From: Lachnospiraceae bacterium
Lineage (GTDB): Bacteria > Bacillota > Clostridia > Lachnospirales > Bianqueaceae
Direction of reading: 5' to 3'
Assembly (NCBI GenBank): GCA_022794035.1
Contig: JAAWDX010000003.1
Span: forward strand, 124,001 to 188,000
DNA length: 64,000 bases
Below, piece by piece: positions 37,337 to 46,123 of the stretch. Under the pieces are notes generated by a model that was not told where the DNA came from, did not search any database, and was given only the letters and a program-made list of their open reading frames with translations. Each line of letters starts with the position of its first letter. Position 1 is the stretch's first letter. The translations under genes were made by a program, and so were the position numbers.

Positions 37337-37365
37337 AGGTTCAAAATTTTGAAAGAAGATTCCCT

Positions 37366-38505
37366 ATGAGAAAAATATTGATTATTGGAAATGCAGATTC
37401 TATATGGGTTAAGAACTATATTGAGCATATTTTGATGTCAGACGATTATGAGGTATATTTAACAACAACTTCTCTCAAAACAAGGTTTGATATTTTTTAT
37501 CAGCAACGGCATGTTTTTTTGGTACCGCTACAACGTCGTGCTTCTTTGCTTGATAAAATACCAAAATTAAATGGAATTGCAAATATTTTAACAAGGGTAA
37601 AATCATTGAAAAAGTATGGCTTTTTTGATGTAATCCATGTACATTATGTAACAAGAGCAGCGTTGTTGTTGGCAAAATTGTTAAAACAAAGTAATACTCG
37701 TATTGTTGTATCATATTGGGGGAGCGATTTGCTGCGTAAAGGAGCTCGTGAGCTTAAGAAGGAAAGTAAATTTTTTTCAGAGATATCATGCTTTACACTA
37801 TCCTCGGATGCAATGTATGAAAAGTTTATAAAGGTATATAGTCATAAATACTCGGAGCGGATCAACAAGGTACGATTTGGTGTGTCCGGATTTTTATCGA
37901 TAATGCATGTCAAAGAAACCTTATCGATAGAAGACTGTAAAAAGTCGATAGGAGCTGACCCCCAAAAAGTGCTTATTGCAATCGGCTATAATAAGGCTCA
38001 GGGACAGCAGCATGACAAAGTGCTGAGTCAGATACAGACATTGGATAAAAGCTTGCAGGAACGTATTGAGCTTGTCCTGCAGTGTGGATATGGTGAATGC
38101 AGCGAAGAGTACTGGGAACGGTTGCAACAGATTATAAGTACTCTTTCCTGCAAAACAATTATTTTAACCAATTATATGAGTGATATAGATGTTGCTAAGC
38201 TTAGATATGCGGTTGATATTTATATTAACGCACAGATAACAGATGCCTTTTCTGCCACAATGCAAGAATACTTGTTCTCAGGAGCAATGGTTCTTAATCC
38301 TATATGGCTTTCATATCCGGAAATATCAGAGTTTGGCCTTTCTTGTGTTGAGTATAAAGATATTTCTGAAATACCAGAAGTAGTTGCGAAAATTATTTCA
38401 GCCGGAGTGTATCGACAATTAGAAAATGCAGCTATTTATCAGTATTCTTCATGGGAAAATTTAAAAAAAGGATGGGAAAAGAGCTATTTCTTTCCTATAG
38501 TTTAA
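37366..38505 (+). CDS. Glycosyltransferase, GT-B-like
   Basis: 379 residues, no membrane segments. RKILIIGNADSIWVKNY at the N-terminus, an HVHYVTRAALLL segment and SYWGSDLLR resemble GT4-type enzymes of capsule loci. The C-terminal region (INAQITDAFSATMQEYLFSGAMVL) takes the place of the usual E-x7-E, with Gln-Glu instead. Substrate unknown. Fourth non-initiating glycosyltransferase. Confidence 0.82.
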   Translation: MRKILIIGNADSIWVKNYIEHILMSDDYEVYLTTTSLKTRFDIFYQQRHVFLVPLQRRASLLDKIPKLNGIANILTRVKSLKKYGFFDVIHVHYVTRAALLLAKLLKQSNTRIVVSYWGSDLLRKGARELKKESKFFSEISCFTLSSDAMYEKFIKVYSHKYSERINKVRFGVSGFLSIMHVKETLSIEDCKKSIGADPQKVLIAIGYNKAQGQQHDKVLSQIQTLDKSLQERIELVLQCGYGECSEEYWERLQQIISTLSCKTIILTNYMSDIDVAKLRYAVDIYINAQITDAFSATMQEYLFSGAMVLNPIWLSYPEISEFGLSCVEYKDISEIPEVVAKIISAGVYRQLENAAIYQYSSWENLKKGWEKSYFFPIV

Positions 38506-38524
38506 CTGAAAGAGAGATGACACA

Positions 38525-39136
38525 ATGCGAGAAATAGTATTGTTTGGAGCAGGCGGTCATGCAAGAGTTGTTGCCGATATTGTTAAAAGTAATAATGAAG
38601 AGGTTAAAGGGTTTCTTTGTAATGAGGCCCCTCCCTCTGCAAGCCTTCATATTCTGGGAAATGATTGCGCTGCCGAATTAAAGTATGCAGATAAACAGTT
38701 TATTATTTGCGTCGGTAATAATAGGATTAGAAAGAATATTGCATTAGCTCATAAACGGTTGACCTATGCAACAGCTATTCATCCTTCTGCAGTGGTAGCG
38801 GAAGATGCAGTTATTGGTAAGGGAACCGTAGTTATGGCAGGAGCAATAATTAATCCGGGTGTTATTATCGGCGAGCATTGCATTATCAATAGCGGGGCAA
38901 TTATTGAACACGATTGCTGGATAGGTGACTATGCTCATGTCTCGCCTCGTGCTGTACTTGGCGGGACAGTAAGGATTGGTGAAAATGTACATATTGGAAT
39001 TGGCGCCACTGTAAAGAATAATATTACAATATGTAAGGACGTTGTGGTTGGTGCTGGTGCTGTTGTTGTAAAAGATATTTGTGAAGAAGGAATATACGTC
39101 GGAATACCCGCACGCAAGGTAATATCACAGAAGTAA
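38525..39136 (+). CDS. Sugar N-acyltransferase of the PglD/NeuD family
   Basis: 203 residues. N-terminal Rossmann-like segment LFGAGGHARVVADI, then hexapeptide repeats with the catalytic-His region SGAIIEHDCWIGDYAHVSPR and a C-terminal GAGAVV-KD. PglD enzymes N-acetylate UDP-4-amino-6-deoxy-GlcNAc to UDP-diNAc-bacillosamine; LegH relatives act on the LegC product. Either aminotransferase could supply its substrate. Same length as characterised members. Confidence 0.92.
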   Translation: MREIVLFGAGGHARVVADIVKSNNEEVKGFLCNEAPPSASLHILGNDCAAELKYADKQFIICVGNNRIRKNIALAHKRLTYATAIHPSAVVAEDAVIGKGTVVMAGAIINPGVIIGEHCIINSGAIIEHDCWIGDYAHVSPRAVLGGTVRIGENVHIGIGATVKNNITICKDVVVGAGAVVVKDICEEGIYVGIPARKVISQK

Positions 39137-39152
39137 AAATGGAGGAATCAAT

Positions 39153-40868
39153 ATGCCAGGCTTTTTTATTAGTAGTATTAAGGGAATTACAGTTCCTGAT
39201 AATGAATATCAAAGCAAATGTATAAAGCAAGAAATTGCAAATGATAAATATGTAATACAACGCAATACTTTAGATAAGTATTTAGATGACAAGGTTTTTT
39301 TTGAAAATGACAAGGTGGTCATTATTCTTGAAGGGGTCATACTGAATAAAACTGAATTGTGCCAAAAGTATGGGGATAGCGATTTTACTTTAACTGTTTT
39401 GAAAATGCGAGAAGAAAGAGAAACTGAATTTTTCAATGATTTTCGGGGGAGCTTTTCTGGTGCGGTTTTAGATAAGAAAAAGGATGAGTGGCTCATATTT
39501 ACCGACCATATCGGGCGTTCCCTTTATTGGTTCCAAAATGAATTGGGCTTTATTGTTGGTTCTGAAATACGATACATCTCTCAATCTATGCAGCGGCTTG
39601 GATTGCGCCGCGATATAGAAAAGGCCGCATTCGACTATATGTTTGTATATGGATGTATGATTGATAAAAGAACACAGATTAAAAATGTATACCGTGTGAT
39701 GCCGGGTCATTATCTGACAATTGCAAATGGAAAAGCAGAGTTAAATCGCTACCACCGGATGTCTAATAAGCCAAATACCGCGATTACAGAAGACGAGGCG
39801 ATCGAAACCTTTGATCGTTTGTTCTTAAAGGCTATGAAAAGAATAATCGATAAAGATAAAGAATATGGATATCAGACTATTTATGATTTAAGTGGAGGAC
39901 TTGATAGTCGCGCAATATGCTTTACGGCAAAAAGACTTGGTGTGAAAAACGCTCTTACTTTCAGCTTTGGACAAAGCGGGAGCACAGATCAAACAATTGC
40001 GCAAGACATTGCCAGCTACTTAGGCTATACAAATATCTTTTACTCAATTGACAATGCAGCACATCTATATGACATAGACCAGATCATTCGCATGAATGGG
40101 GGAAGTTGCTATTACGCTGGTAACGGCGCTTATAAGCGTTGGATAGAGTTATTAGATACGAAAAAAATCGGCTTATCGGTTAACGGCGTATTTGGAGATA
40201 TTTATGAAGGCGCTCATTTGTTCAATAAGACAAACGATGGATATTTGCCTATAATAGTCAATGAACGAAAAAAATGTTTGTCTCACCTGCTGGATATTAA
40301 TTTAGACGAGAGTTGTACAGAGGGATTTGAGAATATAGAGCTATTTCTCTCGTATACTCGTGACATGCTTGGAAATATGAATACAGCCTTGACCAAACAA
40401 AACGCCATAGAAGTAATGTCTCCTTTTGGGGATATTGACTTCCTTTCATTCTTTTATTCTCTCTCGAGAGAAATGAGAATAGAAGAGCGGATTGGTATAA
40501 AATGGCAGAATAAAAAAAATCCAGACGCTATGCGTTTCATTTATGCAACAACAGGTCTTCTTCCAGATGCATCTCAATTTCGAGTTAATTTGCACCGTTT
40601 CCCCTTCCGTGTAAAAAAGAAATTAATGTCATATATCGGACGTAATGTGAAGAGTGTTCATGATATGAACCCCTTTGCTTATTGGTATGCAAGTAATCCT
40701 GATTTTCGAGTGTTTTTTACCAATTATTGGCGAGATAACAATGATTGTGCAAAACAATCGCCAGAAATATATACATGTGCAGAAAAGCTATTTAAAGAGG
40801 GCAATATGCTTGAAAAAATAATTTCAATTAGTGTTCTGTCGATCATCAAACAGTATATTGACAGATAA
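39153..40868 (+). CDS. Asparagine-synthase-like amidotransferase lacking the glutaminase cysteine
   Basis: 571 residues. The class II amidotransferase domain starts MPGFFIS, so the Cys that should follow Met as nucleophile is Pro; the domain otherwise looks intact with GSEIRYI as an AsnB-like tail. The synthetase domain has the ATP pyrophosphatase loop DLSGGLDSR near 247 and a SFGQSGSTDQ segment. In polysaccharide loci such proteins are thought to amidate uronic acids. With the glutaminase dead it would use free ammonia, or perform another ATP-driven condensation as beta-lactam synthetases do. GGAGG ribosome site. Confidence 0.85.
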   Translation: MPGFFISSIKGITVPDNEYQSKCIKQEIANDKYVIQRNTLDKYLDDKVFFENDKVVIILEGVILNKTELCQKYGDSDFTLTVLKMREERETEFFNDFRGSFSGAVLDKKKDEWLIFTDHIGRSLYWFQNELGFIVGSEIRYISQSMQRLGLRRDIEKAAFDYMFVYGCMIDKRTQIKNVYRVMPGHYLTIANGKAELNRYHRMSNKPNTAITEDEAIETFDRLFLKAMKRIIDKDKEYGYQTIYDLSGGLDSRAICFTAKRLGVKNALTFSFGQSGSTDQTIAQDIASYLGYTNIFYSIDNAAHLYDIDQIIRMNGGSCYYAGNGAYKRWIELLDTKKIGLSVNGVFGDIYEGAHLFNKTNDGYLPIIVNERKKCLSHLLDINLDESCTEGFENIELFLSYTRDMLGNMNTALTKQNAIEVMSPFGDIDFLSFFYSLSREMRIEERIGIKWQNKKNPDAMRFIYATTGLLPDASQFRVNLHRFPFRVKKKLMSYIGRNVKSVHDMNPFAYWYASNPDFRVFFTNYWRDNNDCAKQSPEIYTCAEKLFKEGNMLEKIISISVLSIIKQYIDR

Positions 40869-40903
40869 TAACAATAACATTCCCATTTTTGCGAGGTGAA
40901 AAA

Positions 40904-41695
40904 ATGCGTATTATAGGTACAATAAAAAGCATCTATTTTCATATCCTGGAGAAAAAATATGGTAAGAATGAGATCCGCTATATTTATCAAAAACAGAGAG
41001 AATCGGATGTGTTAATTGTTGTTTTTTCTGGATTTGCAGGTGCTGGTATGCCCGCAAGATACAACTACATAAGAACACTTAAAGATATAAAAGCCAATAA
41101 ATTATATATACTTGATGATTTTGGTTATCAAAATCGTGGTGGTTATTACTTAGTGGATCGTGAGGGTACATTTAATGGTACGATTATTCAGGAAATAGCA
41201 GCACTTGTTGAAAAATATGCCAAAAACAGAAAAGTAATAACCGTGGGATCTAGTAAAGGTGGGAGCGCAGCTTTGTTATATGGTATTTTGTGCAGGGCGG
41301 ATATGACCATTTCCGGCGCTCCTCAGTATTATATCGGTGACTACTTGAATTGCGATTCGCATAAAAAGATATTAAAAAGCATTTATGGGAGCTCAGGACA
41401 AGAGGCGGTTGCTGCATTGAATGAAATACTGCCATGTGCAGTTAAAGATCATGCAGGCGATAGTCATTTAAAAGTATTTGTTCACTGTTCAAAAAATGAG
41501 CATACTTACAAAGATCATGTGGAGGATATGGTGAGAGATTTAAATCAAAATGGGTACAGTGTTTCGTTAGATGCAGAGTATTGCTATACGGACCACAAGG
41601 ATGTTGCGAAACACTTTCCACCGTATTTGCTGAAAGTCTTAAAAAGGGAACTGAGAATAAACGATAATGCTGATACATATGAAAAAGGTGACTAA
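40904..41695 (+). CDS. Alpha/beta-hydrolase-fold protein, Asp2-like
   Basis: 263 residues from the ATG at 40904 (GAGGTG seven bases upstream). The nucleophile elbow is VGSSKGGSAAL near residue 120, VVFSGFAGAG near 40 could form the oxyanion hole, and a late His (TDHKDVAKHF) could complete a Ser-Asp-His triad. The SKGG elbow resembles the accessory-Sec protein Asp2, which has O-acetyltransferase activity. Here it more likely acts on the polysaccharide or a precursor. No signal peptide. Last gene before the LCP promoter. Confidence 0.75.
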   Translation: MRIIGTIKSIYFHILEKKYGKNEIRYIYQKQRESDVLIVVFSGFAGAGMPARYNYIRTLKDIKANKLYILDDFGYQNRGGYYLVDREGTFNGTIIQEIAALVEKYAKNRKVITVGSSKGGSAALLYGILCRADMTISGAPQYYIGDYLNCDSHKKILKSIYGSSGQEAVAALNEILPCAVKDHAGDSHLKVFVHCSKNEHTYKDHVEDMVRDLNQNGYSVSLDAEYCYTDHKDVAKHFPPYLLKVLKRELRINDNADTYEKGD

Positions 41696-41814
41696 TTAAG
41701 TCAGAGAAACGGTGACATCCATTGGTAGCACATGGATTAGGCTTATAACTACTTCGATAATGTGCAAGAGAAGGTTTATACTAGAGATTTATTTTGAAGA
41801 GATTAAAATCTGTT

Positions 41815-41843
41815 TTGCATAATGAGTCTATACCTGTTATAAT
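41815..41843 (+). promoter_or_regulatory. Internal promoter before the LCP gene
   Basis: TTGCAT (41815-41820), 17-base spacer, TATAAT (41838-41843). It lies inside a 190-base gap, so the LCP gene can be transcribed separately from the capsule operon. Confidence 0.75.
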
Positions 41844-41883
41844 AGGTAGAAATAAAGTTTTAATAATTAAGAAGGTAATATAT

Positions 41884-43788
41884 ATGGATCAGGAAAACAA
41901 AAGAAGGCCCTCTGAGCAAGGGCAGCAGAGAAAAGCGCAAAATATAAACCATCGTCCGCCGGTACGCTATGACGAGAACGGGAATCCAATCCCGCCGAAA
42001 AAGCGTCCGCCGGTACGCTACGACGAGAACGGCAATCCAATTCCTCCGCGCAAGCGTCCACCGGTACGCTACGACGAGAACGGCAATCCAATTCCGCCGC
42101 GCAAACGTCCACCGGTACGCTACGACGAGAACGGCAATCCAATTCCTCCGAAAAAGCGTCCGCCGGTACGCTACGATGAAAACGGGAATCCGATTCCTAG
42201 GCAGCACCGCGAGGGGCAGAGGCCTCCTCGTGCGACTAGTGGATATGATAAATATCAGGAGAACGAAAATCAGTTTTTTGATAGGGAAGCGTATTTGAAG
42301 GAACGGGAAGAGGAACGGGCTATGCGGCGTGAAAAACAGAAGAAGAAAAAAAATATTTTTGGAAAAACCCTGATTGCGCTGCAGGCAGTTGTAACGGCCG
42401 TATTTATGGTGCTGATCTTTATACTCGATTTGCTGCCAGCAAAATATGTAGCTGCTATTGCTGTTATTTTACTAGTGCTTTGGGGGTTCACTTTATTATC
42501 GCAGAAGCTAAAGGCAGGGCAAACAGTAGGAAAGATCTATGCTATACTGATCATTTTAGTGTTGTCAGTAGGAACAGTTTATATATGGAAGGCCAATAAT
42601 GTCATGGCTGATCTGACAACGGGGCAGCTTGTAAAGGTAAGCGATGTATCAGTAGTGGTGCTGGCCGATAGTCCTGCTCAGGGTCTGCAAGATCTGGATG
42701 GGAAGAGTTTTGGCGTGCAGGGTATTCTAGATAGGACCAATACCAATACTACTTTGTCAGACTTGCAGAGTAAATATAGTCAGGATATCAGCACTAAGGA
42801 ATATGATGGTTTTGCTACACAGGCACAGGCGTTATACAGCGGCGAGGTGGATGCGATTATTATCAATGAAGCATACCGTCCTTTGATTCAGGAAACCTAT
42901 CCGAAGTTTGATCAGGAGACACGGGTTTTAGATTCTTTTACCTATCAGGAAGAAATTATCCAGAAGGAACCAAAACCAGATGTTGATGTTACAGAAGAGG
43001 CTTTTACCGTGTTTCTGTCAGGTAATGATTCCTATGGAACTGTGTCATTAGCCGATGGACGTACAGATGTTAATATTCTAGCCACGGTTAATCCCAAAAC
43101 ACGGCAGATTTTGCTGACGACTACGCCGCGTGACTATTATGTAGAACTTCCCTTTTATGAGGGATGTATGGATAAGCTGACACATGCAGGACTATATGGC
43201 GTGGATTGTTCGATGACGACGCTGGAAAATCTGTATGGCATCGATATTGATTATTATGTGCGTGTGAATTTTAGCGGATTTCAAGATATTGTAGATGCAT
43301 TAGGCGGAGTAGAGGTATATTCGGATTACGCCTTTACTGCTTCGGCAGGCGGCTATTATTTTGATGCTGGGTATAACTACGTGGATGGCGCCAGCGCACT
43401 GGCATTTGTGCGAGAAAGATACTCTTTCTCCGACGGAGATGTGCAGCGTGGCCGCAATCAGATGGCGATGATCAAGGCAATTATTGATAAGGTTATGTCT
43501 CCTGCCATTTTAACCAATTACATGGGGCTTATGGACAGCGTTTCCGGATGCTTCATCACGGATATGCCGCGAGATAAAATCTCTGACTTGGTGAAGATGC
43601 AGTTGGGCGAGGGTGGTTCTTGGAATATCGTCACCAACAGTGTGCATGGGTATGGCGATATGCTGCCGACCTATTCTGGCGGAAGCGAAGCGCTTTCCGT
43701 CATGAAAGAGGATGCAGAGGCTGTGCAGCAGGCAAAGCAGCTGATCGAAAGATGCGAAAATGGTGAGATTTTATCGGATCCATCATAA
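41884..43788 (+). CDS. LytR-CpsA-Psr (LCP) family cell-wall polymer ligase with N-terminal proline-rich repeats
   Basis: 634 residues from the ATG at 41884 (AAGAAGG upstream). Residues about 24-108 are five 17-residue repeats (RPPVRYDENGNPIPPKK), predicted cytoplasmic. Three membrane helices follow (about 165-250). An outer domain with LQDLDGKSFGVQG resembles a solute-binding-like insertion common in clostridial LCP proteins. The LCP domain (about 370-545) has the pyrophosphate-binding residues TTPRDYYVE and FVRERYSFSDGDVQRGRNQ. LCP enzymes attach undecaprenyl-linked polymers to peptidoglycan, so this is the probable last step of the locus. Composition matches the flanking chromosome rather than the capsule genes. 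Confidence 0.93.
   Translation: MDQENKRRPSEQGQQRKAQNINHRPPVRYDENGNPIPPKKRPPVRYDENGNPIPPRKRPPVRYDENGNPIPPRKRPPVRYDENGNPIPPKKRPPVRYDENGNPIPRQHREGQRPPRATSGYDKYQENENQFFDREAYLKEREEERAMRREKQKKKKNIFGKTLIALQAVVTAVFMVLIFILDLLPAKYVAAIAVILLVLWGFTLLSQKLKAGQTVGKIYAILIILVLSVGTVYIWKANNVMADLTTGQLVKVSDVSVVVLADSPAQGLQDLDGKSFGVQGILDRTNTNTTLSDLQSKYSQDISTKEYDGFATQAQALYSGEVDAIIINEAYRPLIQETYPKFDQETRVLDSFTYQEEIIQKEPKPDVDVTEEAFTVFLSGNDSYGTVSLADGRTDVNILATVNPKTRQILLTTTPRDYYVELPFYEGCMDKLTHAGLYGVDCSMTTLENLYGIDIDYYVRVNFSGFQDIVDALGGVEVYSDYAFTASAGGYYFDAGYNYVDGASALAFVRERYSFSDGDVQRGRNQMAMIKAIIDKVMSPAILTNYMGLMDSVSGCFITDMPRDKISDLVKMQLGEGGSWNIVTNSVHGYGDMLPTYSGGSEALSVMKEDAEAVQQAKQLIERCENGEILSDPS
41953..42207 (+). repeat. Five tandem 51-bp repeats inside the LCP gene
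   Basis: Five in-frame copies of a 51-base unit starting CGTCCGCCGGTACGCTA, differing at a few positions (codon-neutral ctg/cca/cct changes and Lys/Arg). Copy number is likely to vary between strains by slippage without changing the frame. Confidence 0.9.
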
Positions 43789-43800
43789 ATAAAGTAAAAC

Positions 43801-43846
43801 AAAAAGGAGACGCTTCCTATAAAGAAGTTGTCTCCTTTTCGTTTTA
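43801..43846 (+). terminator. Terminator of the polysaccharide/LCP region
   Basis: AAAAGGAGAC...GTCTCCTTTT with an inner GCTTC/GAAGT pairing, then CGTTTT. It starts about 12 bases past the LCP stop. Confidence 0.85.
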
Positions 43847-43982
43847 TAATTAACAGAAATGATTAGAAAGCTAATTGCTACGAAGCGTTGCCCTTGTGCA
43901 AATGAGCGTTTCTTGTAATAGATGATTACGAGAATTATCATTAAGCCAACAGTTAAATGAATGGCTATTGGAGGATTGTACA

Positions 43983-44618
43983 ATGACTAAAAATAATAAA
44001 ATAGGAATGACATTAGGAGAAAAGTTAAAATCCGCAAGAAAGAATATAGGGTTTACGCAGGAGCAGTTGGCAGAAAGGCTTTTAGTATCGCGGCAGGCAG
44101 TTACCAAATGGGAAGCCGACAAAGGGACACCTGATATAGAAAATCTCAAACGGCTTTCAAAATGTCTTGATGTTAGTGTTGATTATCTTCTTGATAATGA
44201 GGAAAGTCTGAATCTGTCTGTGATGAAAGAAGAAATCAATCTTGCTGATTATATTTATAAACGAAAAATTAGAGGAAGATGGAGTAAAAAATCAGGAAAA
44301 AAAGATATGGTCGTAATAAAAAAATATCCAGATGCTGAAATTCATTATCTAATGGGAGAACAAATGCTGACCAAGAGTGAGAAAATGACAGATCACATAA
44401 TAGGTTTTTTAACCAGTGCACCATTTGGAATACCAAAGCTTCTTAACAGTATTAAAAATGCTAATAAAGAATTTTATCTTGTCAAACAATCCAGCAAACA
44501 ATTTCTTGTAATCGTAAGTGATGAGTATATTGAAAGCAGACAGCTTGCTGAAACCATTACAAATAACAAGTTTACGATTGGGGATTTTGTGTTTACTGAT
44601 TGCGGCACTCTGCAATAA
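43983..44618 (+). CDS. XRE-family regulator with an unknown C-terminal domain
   Basis: 211 residues from the ATG at 43983 (GGAGG nine bases upstream; the TTG at 43968 overlaps that site). Residues about 10-65 are a Cro/C1 helix-turn-helix (FTQEQLAERLLVSRQAVTKWE, then TPDIENLKRL and VDYLLD). Residues about 90-211 match nothing I recognise; no membrane helix. Lone gene ending in a strong terminator. Confidence 0.88.
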   Translation: MTKNNKIGMTLGEKLKSARKNIGFTQEQLAERLLVSRQAVTKWEADKGTPDIENLKRLSKCLDVSVDYLLDNEESLNLSVMKEEINLADYIYKRKIRGRWSKKSGKKDMVVIKKYPDAEIHYLMGEQMLTKSEKMTDHIIGFLTSAPFGIPKLLNSIKNANKEFYLVKQSSKQFLVIVSDEYIESRQLAETITNNKFTIGDFVFTDCGTLQ

Positions 44619-44620
44619 AA

Positions 44621-44657
44621 TTAAGACGCCTTCATCAGGAAGGCGTCTTAATTTTTT
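44621..44657. terminator. Bidirectional terminator between the XRE gene and glpK
   Basis: A perfect 13-bp stem TTAAGACGCCTTC / GAAGGCGTCTTAA with a five-base loop; T-rich on both sides (ATTTTTT on plus, ATTTTATT on minus). It serves the two convergent genes. Confidence 0.9.
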
Positions 44658-46122
44658 ATTTCAACACGTCCAGCCAGCCCTGATAAAGCTTACCGGCTTC
44701 TTCGGGCGGCATAACCGGATAAAGCCGCCGGCTTTCGGCAACAAGCGTTCTTAGCGACTCCTGATCCTTCCAGACGCCGCTGACGAGGCCGGCCATAAAG
44801 GCAGTGCCAAGCGCGGTCACCTCTGGATTAGCAGTTTGAATCACCGGAATCTGCAGCAGATCCGCCTGAAACTGCATCAGGAAATCATTGGCGCTCATAC
44901 CGCCGTCTGTGCGGAGCGACATGCAGGGAAGCCCCATTTCGCGCTCCATCGCGCCCACCACATCCTTTACACGGTAGGCCACGCTCTCCAGAGCCGCGCG
45001 GACGATATGCGCCGCCGTCGTTTTGCGCGTCATCCCATGCAGGCTGGCGCGGCGGCCATTTTCCCACCACGGCGCCCCAAGCCCCTGAAAGGAAGACACA
45101 AAATACACACCCTCTGAGCTCGGCACCGACTCAGCCAGCTGCTGCGAATCACTGGCATGCTCAATCAGCCCCAGATTATCGCGCAGCCACTGGATAACAG
45201 CGCCCGCCATAAAAATACTGCCCTCAAATGCATAGCGCACCTCACCCCGCAGCCCCCAGGCCACAGTCGTCAGCAGGCCGTTTTTAGAAAACAGCGGCGA
45301 ATCGCCAATATTAGAAAGGATAAAGGCGCCCGTACCGTAGGTACATTTAGCCTCGCTTTTTTCAAAGCAGAGCTGGCCAAAGAGAGCGCTTTGCTGATCG
45401 CCCAGCACGGCGCAGATCGGGATTTCAGCGCCCAAAAACGATGCATCCATCCGGCCAAAGTCAGAGCCGCTCTCCTGCACGGCAGGAAGATTGACGCGCG
45501 ATATGCCAAAAAAGTCCAGTATTTCATCGTCCCAGTCCAGCGTATGGATATTCAGCAACATCGTGCGAGAGGCGTTAGAATAGTCGGTTGCATATACGCG
45601 GCCGCATGTAGCCTGATAGATCAGCCAGGTATCAATCGTGCCAAACAGCAGATCGCCGGCCTCAGCCTTCTCCCGTGCGCCCGGGACGTTTTGCAGCAGC
45701 CACTGAATTTTGGTAGCCGAAAAATAAGCATCGGGGATGAGCCCCGTCTTTTCATGCAGCCAATCAAAAAGACCGCGCGCTTTAAGCTGCTCGCAGACTT
45801 CTTCTGTGCGGCGGCACTGCCAGACGATGGCAGGATACACAGGCCTTGCAGTATGCTTATCCCAGGCAATGAGCGTCTCGCGCTGATTGGTAATGCCAAG
45901 GCAGGTGATGTCGGAGGCTTGCAGCGACAGCTGCTCCAGGAGGCGGCGGCAGACGAGCAGCTGCTTGTCCCAGATTTCCAGAGGATCTTCTTCGACCCAG
46001 CCGGCATGGGGATAGGATTGATGAATTTCTTCCTGACACATGCCGAGCGTGCGGCCCTGCTCGTCGAACAGCAGGGCGCGTACGCTGGTGGTGCCGGAAT
46101 CTAAAGAGAGAATGAGTGACAT
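44656..46122 (-). CDS. glpK: Glycerol kinase
   Basis: 488 residues, standard size is about 500. FGGY family: LSLDSGTTSVRA is the phosphate-1 motif, ITNQRETLIAWD and YPAIVWQCRRT form the glycerol site, DYSNASRTMLLNIHTLDWD follows, and the second FGGY signature is in LRTDGGMSANDFLMQFQADLL. Converts glycerol to sn-glycerol-3-phosphate. No glycerol facilitator or G3P dehydrogenase is adjacent. It starts two bases after the PPK2 gene stops, so they are coupled; the gene is clearly GC-richer than the capsule genes. Confidence 0.96.
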   Translation of the reverse strand: MSLILSLDSGTTSVRALLFDEQGRTLGMCQEEIHQSYPHAGWVEEDPLEIWDKQLLVCRRLLEQLSLQASDITCLGITNQRETLIAWDKHTARPVYPAIVWQCRRTEEVCEQLKARGLFDWLHEKTGLIPDAYFSATKIQWLLQNVPGAREKAEAGDLLFGTIDTWLIYQATCGRVYATDYSNASRTMLLNIHTLDWDDEILDFFGISRVNLPAVQESGSDFGRMDASFLGAEIPICAVLGDQQSALFGQLCFEKSEAKCTYGTGAFILSNIGDSPLFSKNGLLTTVAWGLRGEVRYAFEGSIFMAGAVIQWLRDNLGLIEHASDSQQLAESVPSSEGVYFVSSFQGLGAPWWENGRRASLHGMTRKTTAAHIVRAALESVAYRVKDVVGAMEREMGLPCMSLRTDGGMSANDFLMQFQADLLQIPVIQTANPEVTALGTAFMAGLVSGVWKDQESLRTLVAESRRLYPVMPPEEAGKLYQGWLDVLK

Positions 46123-46123
46123 G

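Noticed and set aside
33360..39136. Legionaminic or pseudaminic acid pathway
   Set aside because: LegB, LegC and a PglD/NeuD-like enzyme are present, but no NeuB-type synthase, hydrolysing epimerase or CMP-sugar transferase is in the window.
41953..42207. CRISPR array
   Set aside because: The 51-base repeats are contiguous, have no spacers and encode an in-frame peptide repeat.
45157..46104. 315-codon plus-strand frame over glpK
   Set aside because: Antisense shadow of the glycerol kinase gene in a GC-richer region, where long antisense frames are common.
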